Program-made: the position numbers and the translations under genes
Assembly (NCBI RefSeq): GCF_000615285.1
Contig: NZ_BALU01000004.1
Coordinates: 106,762-170,761, forward strand
DNA from: Lactobacillus kitasatonis DSM 16761 = JCM 1039
GTDB taxonomy: Bacteria; Bacillota; Bacilli; Lactobacillales; Lactobacillaceae
Reading direction: 5' to 3'
Length of the DNA stretch: 64,000 bases
Part shown: positions 43,491 through 53,324 of the stretch, in pieces
How positions within the stretch are numbered: position 1 is the first letter of the stretch
How the letters are laid out: every line of letters begins with the position of its first letter
Notes under the pieces: model-generated
The model's database searches: none
What the model saw: the letters and a program-made list of their open reading frames with translations, nothing else
Told to the model about the DNA's origin: nothing

Positions 43491-43832
43491 TTTAATAACC
43501 TCTTTTTATTTACTCGTTTTTTCTTTACGCTTTTACTATAACACCTTTCATCAAAAAGTAAATAATTTAGTTAATAATTTCACAATTTTTCATGATAAGG
43601 ATGTGCCTTTAAATATTGCTATATACCACCGTTTCTAAATTATATATGTGCATATTTATACACTAGTATTATTTATATTTGTGTATTAATATAGTTATAA
43701 TGTGAATTTGTGAATAACAATTCTAAACTACTTGAACAATATTAAAAATAACAATTTAATTAGTAAAATATTATTTTACTTTTTTAGGCATAAAAAATAT
43801 TTTTCAAAAATCGTATAGCATTAAAAAAGGGC
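43491..43832. other. AT-rich intergenic region without a recognisable gene
   Basis: These roughly 340 bases between tyrS and the small secreted protein are extremely AT-rich. They should hold the promoter of the secreted gene, but no convincing -35/-10 pair or conserved RNA was identified. Confidence 0.5.
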
Positions 43833-43862
43833 AAAAAAATGGAGGGTCAAAACCCTCTATTT
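43833..43862 (-). terminator. Terminator of tyrS
   Basis: The stem GAGGGT / ACCCTC has a four-base loop and is followed on the minus strand by a run of T, about 40 bases after the stop. Confidence 0.75.
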
Positions 43863-43898
43863 TTAAAGATATATTTTATTTTAAAAATATATCTTTAA

Positions 43899-45161
43899 TT
43901 ACTTAATAGTTACCAAAGTGTACTTTCTCTTACCCTTACGGATAATTACGTACTTACCATCAAATGCGCTTGATGGATCAACGTCAAAGTCTACGCTTTG
44001 TTCACGATCACCGTTAACGTAGATGGCACCGTTCTTAATATCTTCACGAGCTTGACGCTTTGAAGGTTCGATCTTGGTATCAACTAAAAAGTCAACCAAG
44101 TTCTTCTTTTCGCTACCTGCTTCAGCACTTGGAGCATTCTTCAAACCTTGTTCAATTTGAGTTACTGACAAGTTCTTGATATCGCCTGAGAATAAAGCGT
44201 CAGTAATCATTTGAGCTTCCTTCAAGCCATCTTCACCATGAACGAACTTAGTAACTTCTTCAGCAAGCTTCTTTTGAGCTGCACGCTTCCAAGGTTCCTT
44301 TTCAGTCTTTTCAGCCAAGTCTTCGATTTCTTCACGGCTAAGGAAAGTGAAGTACTTAAGGTACTTAACAACATCACGGTCGTCTTGGTTAATCCAGAAT
44401 TGGTAGAATTCGTAAGGACTAGTCTTCTTAGGATCAAGCCATACAGCACCACCAGCTGATTTACCAAACTTAGTACCGTCAGCCTTAAGCATCAAAGGAA
44501 TAGTCAAACCAAATGCTGGACGATCTGGACCTTCAAGCTTGTGGATCAAGTCTATACCAGCAGTGATGTTACCCCATTGGTCACTACCACCGATTTGTAA
44601 TTGAACGCCATCGTCCTTGTTCAAGTGGTAGAAGTCGATAGCTTGCAAAATTTGGTAAGTAAATTCAGTAAATGAAATACCATTTTCAAGACGGCTAGCA
44701 ACAACGTCCTTGTTGATCATGTTGTTAACTTGGAAGTACTTACCGTAGTCACGCAAGAAGTCGATCAAGTTAAGCTTGCTAAGCCATTCTGCGTTGTTTC
44801 TGATTTCGAAGTTTTCAGTACCAAACAACTTCTTCATTTGATTAGTTAAGCTTTCTTCGTTGTGCTTAACTTGTTCTGCAGTTTGAAGAACACGTTCAGT
44901 CTTACGGCCTGATGGGTCACCGATTGCACCAGTACCACCACCGATTAAGATTACTGGGTGGTAACCTGCCATTTGGAATCTCTTCAAAATCATGAATGGG
45001 ATAAGGTGACCGATGTGAAGTGAGTCACCAGTTGGGTCAGTACCACAGTAAAGAGCCAAATTATCATGTTCAGCTAAGTACTTCTTTAAACCTTCTTCGT
45101 CAGTTTCTTGGTTAATGGCGCCGCGCCACTTCAAGTCTTCTAAAATATCAAATTTTGCCAT
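43899..45161 (-). CDS. tyrS: Tyrosyl-tRNA synthetase
   Basis: This class I synthetase charges tRNA-Tyr. The 420 residues start MAKFDILEDLKWRGAINQ and contain the HIGH region DSLHIGHLIPFM, the tyrosine-binding QLQIGGSDQWGNITAG, and the KMSKS-like loop KFGKSAGGAVWLD. A C-terminal S4 RNA-binding domain ends the protein (PSKRQAREDIKNGAIYVNG). ATG at 45161 follows GGAGGAAAAAC; the in-frame upstream extension runs into the leader terminator. Expression is controlled by a T-box leader. Confidence 0.97.
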   Translation of the reverse strand: MAKFDILEDLKWRGAINQETDEEGLKKYLAEHDNLALYCGTDPTGDSLHIGHLIPFMILKRFQMAGYHPVILIGGGTGAIGDPSGRKTERVLQTAEQVKHNEESLTNQMKKLFGTENFEIRNNAEWLSKLNLIDFLRDYGKYFQVNNMINKDVVASRLENGISFTEFTYQILQAIDFYHLNKDDGVQLQIGGSDQWGNITAGIDLIHKLEGPDRPAFGLTIPLMLKADGTKFGKSAGGAVWLDPKKTSPYEFYQFWINQDDRDVVKYLKYFTFLSREEIEDLAEKTEKEPWKRAAQKKLAEEVTKFVHGEDGLKEAQMITDALFSGDIKNLSVTQIEQGLKNAPSAEAGSEKKNLVDFLVDTKIEPSKRQAREDIKNGAIYVNGDREQSVDFDVDPSSAFDGKYVIIRKGKRKYTLVTIK

Positions 45162-45172
45162 GTTTTTCCTCC

Positions 45173-45392
45173 AATAAAAAACGTCCCTCAAGAATAAATC
45201 TCAAGGGACGACTAATTATCATCTTTAGCCGTGGTACCACCACGTTCATGCCAAATTGGCATCTCATAATGGTTGATAAAGAAACCACCCTATCAGTATT
45301 TCGTCAAAATCGACCTGTCTAGCTCACACCTACCGCTAGTTCTCTGAACGCTGAATCGATTTGCTACTTATCGTTAAGTATGATCTTAACTA
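45173..45392 (-). promoter_or_regulatory. Tyrosine T-box riboswitch of tyrS
   Basis: On the minus strand, stem I features CAGAGAACTAGCGG and GTGTGAGCTAG precede the specifier region GACGAAATACTGATAG, where UAC is a Tyr codon. The T-box antiterminator sequence AACGTGGTGGTACCACGG follows (near 45246-45229). The terminator stem GTCCCTTGAG / TTGAGGGAC-GTTTTTT comes last. Uncharged tRNA-Tyr should stabilise the antiterminator. Confidence 0.92.
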
Positions 45393-45414
45393 GAAAAACT
45401 ATTTTAGTCAACTA

Positions 45415-46809
45415 CTATTTCAAGAAAACTTCTTTTACAGCTGACCATGGACCTTCTTGCTTTCCGTTTAAAGCTTGCAACTTCACTTCGTAAGTTCTAT
45501 TTCTAGTAATACCTGTAACGGCATTAGAAGCTTGGTCAGTAACTTCGTAGTACCACTTGCTTGTACCCTTTTGACGATATGCAGCACGGTAACTTTGAGC
45601 GGAATCAATCTTGTTCCAAGCAACGTGGATATTATGGTAAGTATTGTCTGCTTGAGCAGTTGTTAAATTAACCGCACCTGGTGTTGCATCAGAAGGAGCA
45701 TAGTAAGTGTGCTCTACAATCTTAGTCCAAGCGCCAAAGTAATTGTTAGTTTCTGGGTTACCGTAACGAATATATTTTGGATTACTTACGCCACGAGCAG
45801 CAAATTCGTAAGTTTGACCATTAACCAATTTATTACCCATTCTTACTGGAATTTCATGGCCATTCACTTCTAAATTGCGTGTAGTTGGAGCTGTGCTTAC
45901 TTCTGTAGTATTGCTGCTAGAAGAAAATGCAGCTCTCTTTGAACCCTTTTCACGCCATGCAAGTTCATAAGTCTTGGCATGAAGTGCATCCCTCAACGTA
46001 GCAACTACGCCATCTTTAGTATCCTTCAAAGATTCAATCTCAGTATCAGCTGGCACTATACGTGTATCAGTAACTGCAGTCAATTGGAAATTATAAAGAC
46101 CACGTGTACTTACGCTAAAGTAATAAGTACCTTTAGCTAAATACCAACTTTGGCTAGCAGTCTTATTGCCGTTAACTTTAAATTGCTCTGGATAAAGAAT
46201 AGTACCATCCCCAACAGGATTATTATCATTAAACATAACTACATCCATCTTGCTGAAGATATTGCCTTTTCCAGATTGATAAATTGGATTGTTAGTCATC
46301 TTCATTGTGACCATTTGAGGTGAATCAATCGTAAAGCGATAGTAATCGATATTATCGTAATTGTACATCTCACCCATGGCTTTAATCTTTTGACCAACTT
46401 CGATCTTTCTAGCATTTTGACCACTATTGTCATTATTCTTTTGAGTTTCAACGTAAGTTTCTAAACTCTTGCGAACCTTGGTCAAACGAGTGAAAGTAGT
46501 CTTCACATTAGCATTCTTTGAACTAGTCAAGTAGTATGTGCCCTTACGCAAGTAATATGTGTTTTTGTTTTTACCATAAGGAATACATGTCCATTCCATA
46601 CTATTCTTCAAAGTAACATCGCCGTTAGTAATCAAACGACCAGCTACCGGCAAGCGCAACTTGTAGACCCTGCCCTTAGCTACATAGTTACGCTGATTAA
46701 TACTAAAACTAGTTGTATTCTTAGGATTATATGTACCAGCTTGAACAGTTGTAGAAGTAAGTCCAAGCATTGCAGCACTAGCAAGTGCCATCGTCATAAA
46801 TCTCTTCAT
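45415..46809 (-). CDS. Secreted multi-domain protein with C-terminal FN3-like repeats
   Basis: This is an exported protein of 464 residues without a visible wall anchor. The signal peptide MKRFMTMALASAAMLGLTST is cleaved near VQAGTY. Two all-beta regions with the phrase LAKGTYYFSV / LRKGTYYLTS (about residues 40-110 and 150-250) resemble PPC-like or bacterial Ig-like folds. Two regions near the end (about 280-370 and 380-464) have fibronectin type III character (SYRAAYRQKGTSKWY ... RTYEVKLQALNGKQEGPWS). ATG at 46809 follows AGGTGA. Function unknown; substrate binding at the cell surface is plausible. Confidence 0.75.
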   Translation of the reverse strand: MKRFMTMALASAAMLGLTSTTVQAGTYNPKNTTSFSINQRNYVAKGRVYKLRLPVAGRLITNGDVTLKNSMEWTCIPYGKNKNTYYLRKGTYYLTSSKNANVKTTFTRLTKVRKSLETYVETQKNNDNSGQNARKIEVGQKIKAMGEMYNYDNIDYYRFTIDSPQMVTMKMTNNPIYQSGKGNIFSKMDVVMFNDNNPVGDGTILYPEQFKVNGNKTASQSWYLAKGTYYFSVSTRGLYNFQLTAVTDTRIVPADTEIESLKDTKDGVVATLRDALHAKTYELAWREKGSKRAAFSSSSNTTEVSTAPTTRNLEVNGHEIPVRMGNKLVNGQTYEFAARGVSNPKYIRYGNPETNNYFGAWTKIVEHTYYAPSDATPGAVNLTTAQADNTYHNIHVAWNKIDSAQSYRAAYRQKGTSKWYYEVTDQASNAVTGITRNRTYEVKLQALNGKQEGPWSAVKEVFLK

Positions 46810-46873
46810 GTTATTCACCTATATTAAAATTAGTTTTTTCTTTTTGAACTTATGTCTATTTTATCATTTACTT

Positions 46874-46908
46874 AAATAGCGTAAAACGATATAGCATTTT
46901 CGCTATTT
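46874..46908. repeat. Spaced inverted repeat between divergent genes
   Basis: AAATAGCG at 46874-46881 and CGCTATTT at 46901-46908 are exact reverse complements separated by 19 bases, with an extra ATAGC in between. The repeat lies between the secreted-protein gene and the small plus-strand ORF and could be an operator or a hairpin. Confidence 0.5.
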
Positions 46909-46966
46909 CATAGACTCTCAGTTAGTATAATATTTATAAACAAAGCATTCGAAAGAAGGATTAGCT

Positions 46967-47113
46967 ATGACAACTGATTCAAAAAATCTCAAAATCGATG
47001 AAGAAAGTAAAAAGACAATGCTTAAAGAGCTTGCTATCATAAATGGTTCAATTCCTGATGATGATAACAAGATAGATAATCTAGACGGTTACTTTAAAAA
47101 CTTAGGAGTTTAA
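46967..47113 (+). CDS. Small ORF encoding a 48-residue charged protein
   Basis: This short gene has a good ribosome binding site (AGAAGGATTAGCT before ATG) and a TATAAT box at 46926-46931. The product is acidic and helical at first (IDEESKKTMLKELAIINGSI), then rich in Asp and Asn, ending YFKNLGV. I recognise no family. It is flanked by a spaced inverted repeat upstream and a strong terminator downstream, so it looks like an independent transcription unit. Possible roles include a small regulator or antitoxin-like peptide, but no partner gene is visible. Confidence 0.6.
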   Translation: MTTDSKNLKIDEESKKTMLKELAIINGSIPDDDNKIDNLDGYFKNLGV

Positions 47114-47128
47114 TATATTTCTAGACAG

Positions 47129-47172
47129 AAAAAATCCCACTTTAGTGAATAATCACTTTAGTGGGATTTTCT
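47129..47172 (+). terminator. Bidirectional terminator after the small ORF
   Basis: Arms AAAATCCCACT and AGTGGGATTTT enclose a partly paired loop, with A and T runs on both sides. It serves the small ORF and the convergent large membrane gene. Confidence 0.8.
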
Positions 47173-47180
47173 TATTTACT

Positions 47181-50170
47181 TTAATTGTTCATCTTGTAGA
47201 AGCCTTTAGCCTTCAAACCATAAGCTTGACCAGCGGTCATATCATATTGAACCATTTCGTAATCGTTCAATATAGCTTGTTGTTCTGAAGTCAACTTCTT
47301 AGGATCTACAAAGTGACCCTTTTGGTCAACCAATTGGAAGCCCTTGTCACCATTGAAGTTAATGGTAATTGCAGGAAGCTTCTCGTGAACTTCAGTCAAA
47401 AGTGCTTGGTAAGGAGTTACTTTAGTGTTAGTTTGTTCAAGCATCATAGCAGTGAAGTCACTAGTGTTGACGAAGTTAGTGTTGTGAGTCAACTTGTTCT
47501 TAGCACCGTGTTGTCTTGCGTACTTGTTTGAGTAAATGAAGTAGCGAGTTGAGTGCATTTGAACAGGATATCTGCCAGTGTAGTTTTGTGACAAGATACT
47601 TGGGTAGTGGTCACCGTAGAAGACAATGGTAATTGGCTTCTTGATCTTATCAATTTGACCAATAAACTTCTTAACTGCCTTGTCGGTGTATTGCGTACCC
47701 TTGATGTAAGTTGCCATTTGCTCACGAACAGCGGCAGTGTTGAAGAGTTCACCAGATACCTTACCCATGTATTCGTTGTTTGGATACCAGTTGTTGTAAG
47801 GCATGTGGTTTTGAATTGAGATCAAGTTAATAAATTGACCGCCCTTCATGCTGTTGATTTGTCTCAAACCGTTAGCATAAGTAGTGAAGTCAGAGTTGTA
47901 AGTACTCTTACCAAGTTTCTTTTGATCAATGATCTTGTATTTAGAACCAAGGTAAACGAACTTGTTAAACTTAAATCTCTTGTAGTCTTCTACTCTTGAG
48001 TAGTAAGTACCAATGAATGGGTGGACAGCTGACTTGTAGTTGAAGTCCATACCAATGGTTGGGTAGAAGTCATAGTTTGGTACAACTTGAACGTATGGAG
48101 TCAAGGTTGACTTGAACATACCCATGTTAAATCCGGTCAAAGTTTCCCATTCCATGTTGGCAGTACCACCACCGTAACCGGCACTAAGCATGCTACCGTA
48201 TGTGGCACGTTTCTTCATTGATTGGATAAACTTAACTGGGTTTGGAGCCTTTGGATCAATCTTGATAGTTGGGAAAGTATATGGATCAACGAAGCTTTCA
48301 CTCAAGTTGTAGACAATAGTTTGATCCTTTAAAGTATTCTTTCTTGTCTTGTTAATTTCGTCAGCAAGTTTGCTGTACTTTTGGTCCAAATGATTAATTG
48401 TAGCTTGTGAATAGTTGGCCGGCTTGTTCATGATTTGCAAGTCGAAGTAGTTCAAGAAGTTCAATAATGGACCGTTAATTTGAATATCACGTTCAGGGTT
48501 TCTGAATGATTGCTTGTTGTCGAAACCACGGTTAATGTGGTAGATCATACCGCCATCGTGGTTGAAGCGCATCGGAGTCATGAATAAGAGCAAGCTGAGC
48601 AATGCCCAAATACCACGACGTTTCCATGAGCCCTTTTTCTTAATTGGAAACTTGATTTCAAGGAAGACACATAATGCAATGATGATGATCAAAGCAACAG
48701 CAACCATAATTACTGTCTTTTCACCGACCATTGGAAGTAAAGTCTTCCAGTTTACGATTTCATCAATTTCAGTTGGGTAAATTGGTTCACCACGAAGGTT
48801 CAACTTAATCTTGTTGGCGATAGCCAACCAATAGTGATTACGCTGACTAAAACTGTTGAAGTCCAGTAACGTGTAGTAATGAAGTAGAAAATCGCAAACA
48901 TTGCATCGAGGAAGATAGCCGTCAAAATGATGGCGAAGAATCTAGTCCCGAGCAAGAAGATAACTGCGTTGATATCAGTAGCAGTCGTAATTTGAATACG
49001 TAAATTGTCTGATTCGATCAAGAATGAGGCAAAACTCAAGATGTAGAACCAACCCCAAGTAAGAAGTCTTACTCTGTTTTCTACAACCCAAGCAGTGAAC
49101 TTACCCCAAAGATCTTCGACGATTTGCGCAAGATTATCATGTTTATTAAAGAATGTAATTGCGTTTTTAACTGGCTTTATCTTGAACAGGTATTTTTCAT
49201 ACAAGTAGCTCAAAACAAAGGCAACAAGCGTCATGATGACAATCATCAAGAACTTGTTAAATCCGGCACTGCCAGTAAAGCAGAATGATCTTACGAACCC
49301 ACCAATGACTGGTGCATCCATAAAGATGACTACCGGAATAAAGAAGTGCATTTCTTTAGCAGAGAAGCTAACGATTACTTTTCTGAAAATCAGAAATGCG
49401 GCAAGAACCATTAAGAATAGAAATGGTGATGTAACGTTGCTTAAGAATCTTGGATTCCAAGAATAAACACCACTACGACCAGATAAACGTTGGTACCAGT
49501 AAACACCGTTAAAACCGGGAACACCGATAAACATTACGAAGAATGATACGATGCCGGCACCGATCGTCCAGCCGAAGACCTTCTTAGGAATCTTAACGTT
49601 GGCTAAAAACATACCCCATGCGAAGTACAAGATTAGGTATATCCCATAGATGGAGTAGTTGAAAATCATTGTACCTGCGTTAGTCGCAAAGCCAACCAAA
49701 GTCAATGCACTAAGCAAAAGCAGGTTTTGCTTAACGGTAATGCGGTGTTGCAGTTCGTAGATATAAGGCTGAGCCAGCATACTGAAGATCAGTCCGGCAA
49801 GCAGTACTGACGTACTAGTCAATACTGGGAAAAATACGCCCCACAACTTCCACATGTTAAAGCTGCCTGGCCGCTTAATAAAGTTAGCCAAGTACAGCAA
49901 TACTAGTGTGACAACTGCCATAATCCAGAATCTGATGGCCTCAGTTGGATGGACCTTCTTCTTGCTGTAGACAGCCCCAAAGACCATTGGCACCAGCACC
50001 ATTGTGCTTCGACCAAGCAGCCCTGGAATGAATCTCATTAAAGTGCTGAGTGGCAATCTACCAAACAGCTTTCCCCATGAGAACATTTGCACTAGCATGA
50101 AAAATGCTGCCACAATTATACAAATAATTTGGACAACATTTAGTGATTTTTTATTCTTAATCTCACTCAT
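47181..50170 (-). pseudogene. LTA synthase-like phosphoglycerol transferase with N-terminal membrane domain (frameshifted)
   Basis: Two reading frames join into one protein of about 996 residues if one T is added near 48826 (GGTTGGC to GGTTTGGC). The first half (48800-50170) has about twelve hydrophobic segments and ends in the transmembrane pair ILTAIFLDAMFAIFYFI. The second half (47181-48827) begins ANKIKLNLRGEPIYPTEIDEI, which in LTA-synthase-like proteins lies inside the membrane region, not at a start. It continues to an extracellular sulfatase-fold domain with NLSESFVDP, GGGTANMEWETLTG (catalytic Thr) and the metal site YGDHYPS. The family transfers phosphoglycerol or related groups onto wall glycopolymers. 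The nearest ATG for the second half alone is absent (only TTG). Confidence 0.7.
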
Positions 50171-50211
50171 TTTCTTAGTCTATGTCCTTACTAAAAATTC
50201 TTTTTTGCCAA

Positions 50212-50829
50212 TTACTTGCTCTTGATCCCAAGCTTCTTCTTAATCGAGTACAAGATATCGACCTTCTTGCCGTGACCGGTAAAGAAATCAACGATATCCT
50301 TCCAGAACTTGAAGACCATGATCAAAGTAATCACCATGAAGATGATTCCTGCCTCTTGGTTTTGCAAAAATTCATAAACACCGAATAAAAGCATAAACAC
50401 TAAAGGCGGAATCGTCAAATTTTGCATGATTGCTGTCAGCACGAGTGCCACCAGCAAGGTCGCAAAACCAGCCTTCCAATCATAAAATACTGTGATCTGA
50501 GCTGCAACCGCAACTCCCTTGCCACCTTGGAAATGATTCCAGAACGGAAAACAATGTCCTAAAATCAAACCTAAACCGCAAAAGGCAATGTTGATATGAG
50601 CTGGAAAAGCAAAGTAAACAATAAATAAGGCAATTAAGCTTTTAAGCAAATCACCGAGACATGTTAGAATGCCCCATTTTTTACCAAAAACAGCACCCAT
50701 GTTGGCCGTTCCTGGATTATGTGAACCATATTGGGTAGGATTTATTTTCAAAAAGATCTTTCCGACAATCATCGCTGTCAGGAAATTACCAAAGAGATAA
50801 CCGATCAGCGTCGCATAAATAGGCGTCAT
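50212..50829 (-). CDS. plsY: Glycerol-3-phosphate acyltransferase PlsY family protein
   Basis: This integral membrane enzyme uses acyl phosphate to acylate glycerol 3-phosphate at position 1. The 205 residues have the family motifs GSHNPGTANMGAVFGKKWG and LGHCFPFWNHFQGGKGVA. The ATG at 50829 shares one base with the stop of the LCP gene (TGATG), so the two are coupled. The first motif has HNPGTAN where canonical PlsY has RNPGATN, so this may be a diverged paralogue. A role in lipid or glycolipid supply for the wall polymer genes around it is possible. Confidence 0.82.
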   Translation of the reverse strand: MTPIYATLIGYLFGNFLTAMIVGKIFLKINPTQYGSHNPGTANMGAVFGKKWGILTCLGDLLKSLIALFIVYFAFPAHINIAFCGLGLILGHCFPFWNHFQGGKGVAVAAQITVFYDWKAGFATLLVALVLTAIMQNLTIPPLVFMLLFGVYEFLQNQEAGIIFMVITLIMVFKFWKDIVDFFTGHGKKVDILYSIKKKLGIKSK

Positions 50830-51947
50830 CAATTATCATCATCTCCTGTTGTAGTCGTATTTTCTGTGTAGTCATAAATATGATAGTCTTGCGTCTTGCC
50901 GCTCTTGAAATCAAAGCCATTAGCAATATTGCGCTCATTTTGGTAAGTTTCGTTGTTATCAACGATTGCTCTTTCAAGGCCTAGTTCTGAGCGAACCTTA
51001 TTAGAAATCCGCTGCAATTCACTGGTTGGTTGAACCTGATATGCAGCATCATCGATCATCGCATTATAACCATGCAGATAGTCACTAGAAGAGGTCTTAG
51101 CACAGCCACGATAATTCGTCGCAATCTGTTGCAAAGCGCTGAATGGCAAGTTAGTACGAACGTTGCTTGAAACTGACGTTAAGATTGAATCCAAATTCGA
51201 GAGCGAGCTGACAGAAATAGCCTTTTTAATCAAAGTCGTAATAACTTGACGCTGTCTTTCTTGTCGGCCGTAGTCGCCTCGTGGGTCGTCATAACGCATT
51301 CTTGAGTAGGCCAGTGCACCTGCACCACCCATGTGCGTTAACTTGCCCTTCTTAAAGATATAGCCGCCATATTCAAAACTGAGTGTTGGTCGAATGTTAA
51401 TGCCGCCAACATAACGAATCATCTTCATGATTCCGCCCATGTTAACTACGGCATAATATTTAATCGGCACGTTAATCAATTTTGAAATACTGTCCATCGA
51501 CATCTTGGCTCCACCGAATTCATAGGCCGCATTGATCTTTTCGGTCTTAAAACCGTCCTTATAACCAATCATCTGCGCCATCGTATCACGCGGAATAGAT
51601 ACCAAGGTGTAATGCTTCTTTGTAGGGTTAACTACAGCTAAAATCATGGTATCGGTTCTGCCCCGCTTTTCCGTTCTATCTAAGGCACCGGTATCAGTAC
51701 CCATGAGCAAAACAGCGAAGCGTTTCTTTCCATTAAATTCACCTGTAGTTTTCACTGCAGTATGCGGATCGTAGGTCTTATCAACTGCGTTCTTCGTCTT
51801 AAAGTAAACCGAAGTAAAGTACGCAATTGCTACACCAATCGCAGCCAATACAACTAATCCAAGAATCCACGGCCAAATGCGGTGTTTTCTATATTTATGA
51901 TTTTGCACTCGCGTGCTTTTTGGATGATATTGTCTTTTTTTCTCCAT
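50829..51947 (-). CDS. LytR-CpsA-Psr (LCP) family wall polymer ligase
   Basis: This membrane-anchored enzyme attaches undecaprenyl-linked wall teichoic acid or polysaccharide to peptidoglycan. The 372 residues have a basic cytoplasmic tail, one transmembrane helix (about residues 27-48) and the LCP domain. Its pyrophosphate-binding residues are in RTDTMILAVVNP, VSIPRDTMAQM and YSRMRYDDPRGDYGRQERQRQ. The C-terminus is Asp/Asn/Thr-rich. It is the first gene of a unit with the PlsY-like and LTA-synthase-like genes, pointing to wall glycopolymer assembly. Confidence 0.92.
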   Translation of the reverse strand: MEKKRQYHPKSTRVQNHKYRKHRIWPWILGLVVLAAIGVAIAYFTSVYFKTKNAVDKTYDPHTAVKTTGEFNGKKRFAVLLMGTDTGALDRTEKRGRTDTMILAVVNPTKKHYTLVSIPRDTMAQMIGYKDGFKTEKINAAYEFGGAKMSMDSISKLINVPIKYYAVVNMGGIMKMIRYVGGINIRPTLSFEYGGYIFKKGKLTHMGGAGALAYSRMRYDDPRGDYGRQERQRQVITTLIKKAISVSSLSNLDSILTSVSSNVRTNLPFSALQQIATNYRGCAKTSSSDYLHGYNAMIDDAAYQVQPTSELQRISNKVRSELGLERAIVDNNETYQNERNIANGFDFKSGKTQDYHIYDYTENTTTTGDDDN

Positions 51948-52048
51948 AAGTCATACCTATATGTAAATTCACATTTAGTGTATTATAACAAAAAAAGCAA
52001 ATCATCGCTGACCTGCTTCCTATATCTTATTAAAATCGTTACTTATTT

Positions 52049-52609
52049 TTATTTCAAAGTCAAGGTTAAAGCAAAAGTCTTACTGCTTTCTGCTTCAAGC
52101 TTAATCTTATCTATAAATGCGGCAACATGATCTTCTTCTACATTTAACTTAAAATCAGTTGAAGCAACATCAATTCCGTATTTTCCATTATTTAAACTAA
52201 TCTTATTAATGCCCTCTTCGGTCGGCCAATTATTTGGTAGAACAAAGCCTAGTGAAAATGGCATTTCTTTATGTGAAGAATTCTTTAGAAAAAAGCGTAT
52301 CTCGACTTGGTTACCTTCCAAGACATATGTGGTCATTACTTCAAAGTGATACGGGAAACTCTTGTAGCTTTCCGGTGTATCAATTAGAGTCAAACTCACT
52401 CGAGTATCGCCTTTATCAACGACAGTCCAAGGCATTTTGCTGGCCCAGTCATTATCATGATTGATCACTGGAAAAGCAATTGCCGTACCCTCTTTAGTCC
52501 CGTCTTCGCCGAGATAGTCGTAATTATCAGTTACTGATATTAAGTGGGCCATTTTGGCCCCGTTCTCATCGACAGAGACTTGAAAGAGAGAATCATCAAT
52601 TGTTTGCAT
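52049..52609 (-). CDS. Short aldose 1-epimerase (LacX/mutarotase)-like protein
   Basis: The 186 residues show the galactose-mutarotase-like beta-sandwich pattern (VSVDENGAKMAHLISV near the start, SKTFALTLTLK at the end), as in LacX-type proteins of about 290 residues. The region with the family's catalytic His and several middle strands appears shortened or missing (KEMPFSLGFVLPNNW has no His). Both ends look intact, with GGGAG before the ATG, so this may be a natural compact or inactive form. Function uncertain; it could bind sugar rather than epimerise it. Confidence 0.6.
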   Translation of the reverse strand: MQTIDDSLFQVSVDENGAKMAHLISVTDNYDYLGEDGTKEGTAIAFPVINHDNDWASKMPWTVVDKGDTRVSLTLIDTPESYKSFPYHFEVMTTYVLEGNQVEIRFFLKNSSHKEMPFSLGFVLPNNWPTEEGINKISLNNGKYGIDVASTDFKLNVEEDHVAAFIDKIKLEAESSKTFALTLTLK

Positions 52610-52672
52610 ATTTTTCTCCCAACTTTAATTCCAAAGACAAAAATAGCACTTGAAAGGGGTCACTGTCAATTT

Positions 52673-53275
52673 TTAGTCAGCTACTGCCACTTTAATGGAA
52701 GCGGTTAAACCTTTCACCATGTCGTCTAAATTCATGGAAGGACGGCGTCCATTTTTAGCTTGACTAGGCAAAAATGGAATGTGAACGAAGCCGGCTTTTA
52801 ACTTAGGGAAATCGTGCACACGCATATATTGCACCTCGTAGAAAAGGTGGTTGCAAACGTAAGTCCCAGCTGAGTTTGAGACTTCGGCAGGGATACCTGC
52901 TTTTCTCATTGCAGTGACCATCTTTTTAATTGGCAATTGAGTGAAATAGCCATCAGCACCATCAGATTCAATCTTGCCTTCTTTAGGACCTTTGCCTGAA
53001 TTATCAGGAGTTGATCCTGCTTGAAAATTAATTGCGATTCGCTCTGGTGTAATTGCAGCTCGGCCGCCAGCTTGGCCAACATTGATCACCATGTCTGGCT
53101 TTTCCGCAATAATTTTTTCTTTAACAACTTTTGTGCTTTGATAAAAAATTGTTGGTACTTCTAGCTTAACTATTTGGTTGCCATCAATTTCATCTGGCAG
53201 TCTCTTTACAGCTTCAATGGCTGGATTAATTTTTTCACCACCAAAAGGATCGAATCCAGTTACTAAGATCTTCAT
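52673..53275 (-). CDS. pcp: Pyrrolidone-carboxylate peptidase
   Basis: This cytoplasmic cysteine peptidase (family C15) removes N-terminal pyroglutamate from peptides. The 200 residues start [19 protein letters not shown] and show the Glu region [19 protein letters not shown], the catalytic Cys in [13 protein letters not shown] and the His in [13 protein letters not shown] at 53275 follows AAAGGGGGC. The upstream in-frame extension is not supported. Confidence 0.95.
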   Translation of the reverse strand: MKILVTGFDPFGGEKINPAIEAVKRLPDEIDGNQIVKLEVPTIFYQSTKVVKEKIIAEKPDMVINVGQAGGRAAITPERIAINFQAGSTPDNSGKGPKEGKIESDGADGYFTQLPIKKMVTAMRKAGIPAEVSNSAGTYVCNHLFYEVQYMRVHDFPKLKAGFVHIPFLPSQAKNGRRPSMNLDDMVKGLTASIKVAVAD

Positions 53276-53324
53276 GTTTTTGCCCCCTTTCTTAGAAAAA
53301 AATGGCAGTTTTTCTTTATTTATA

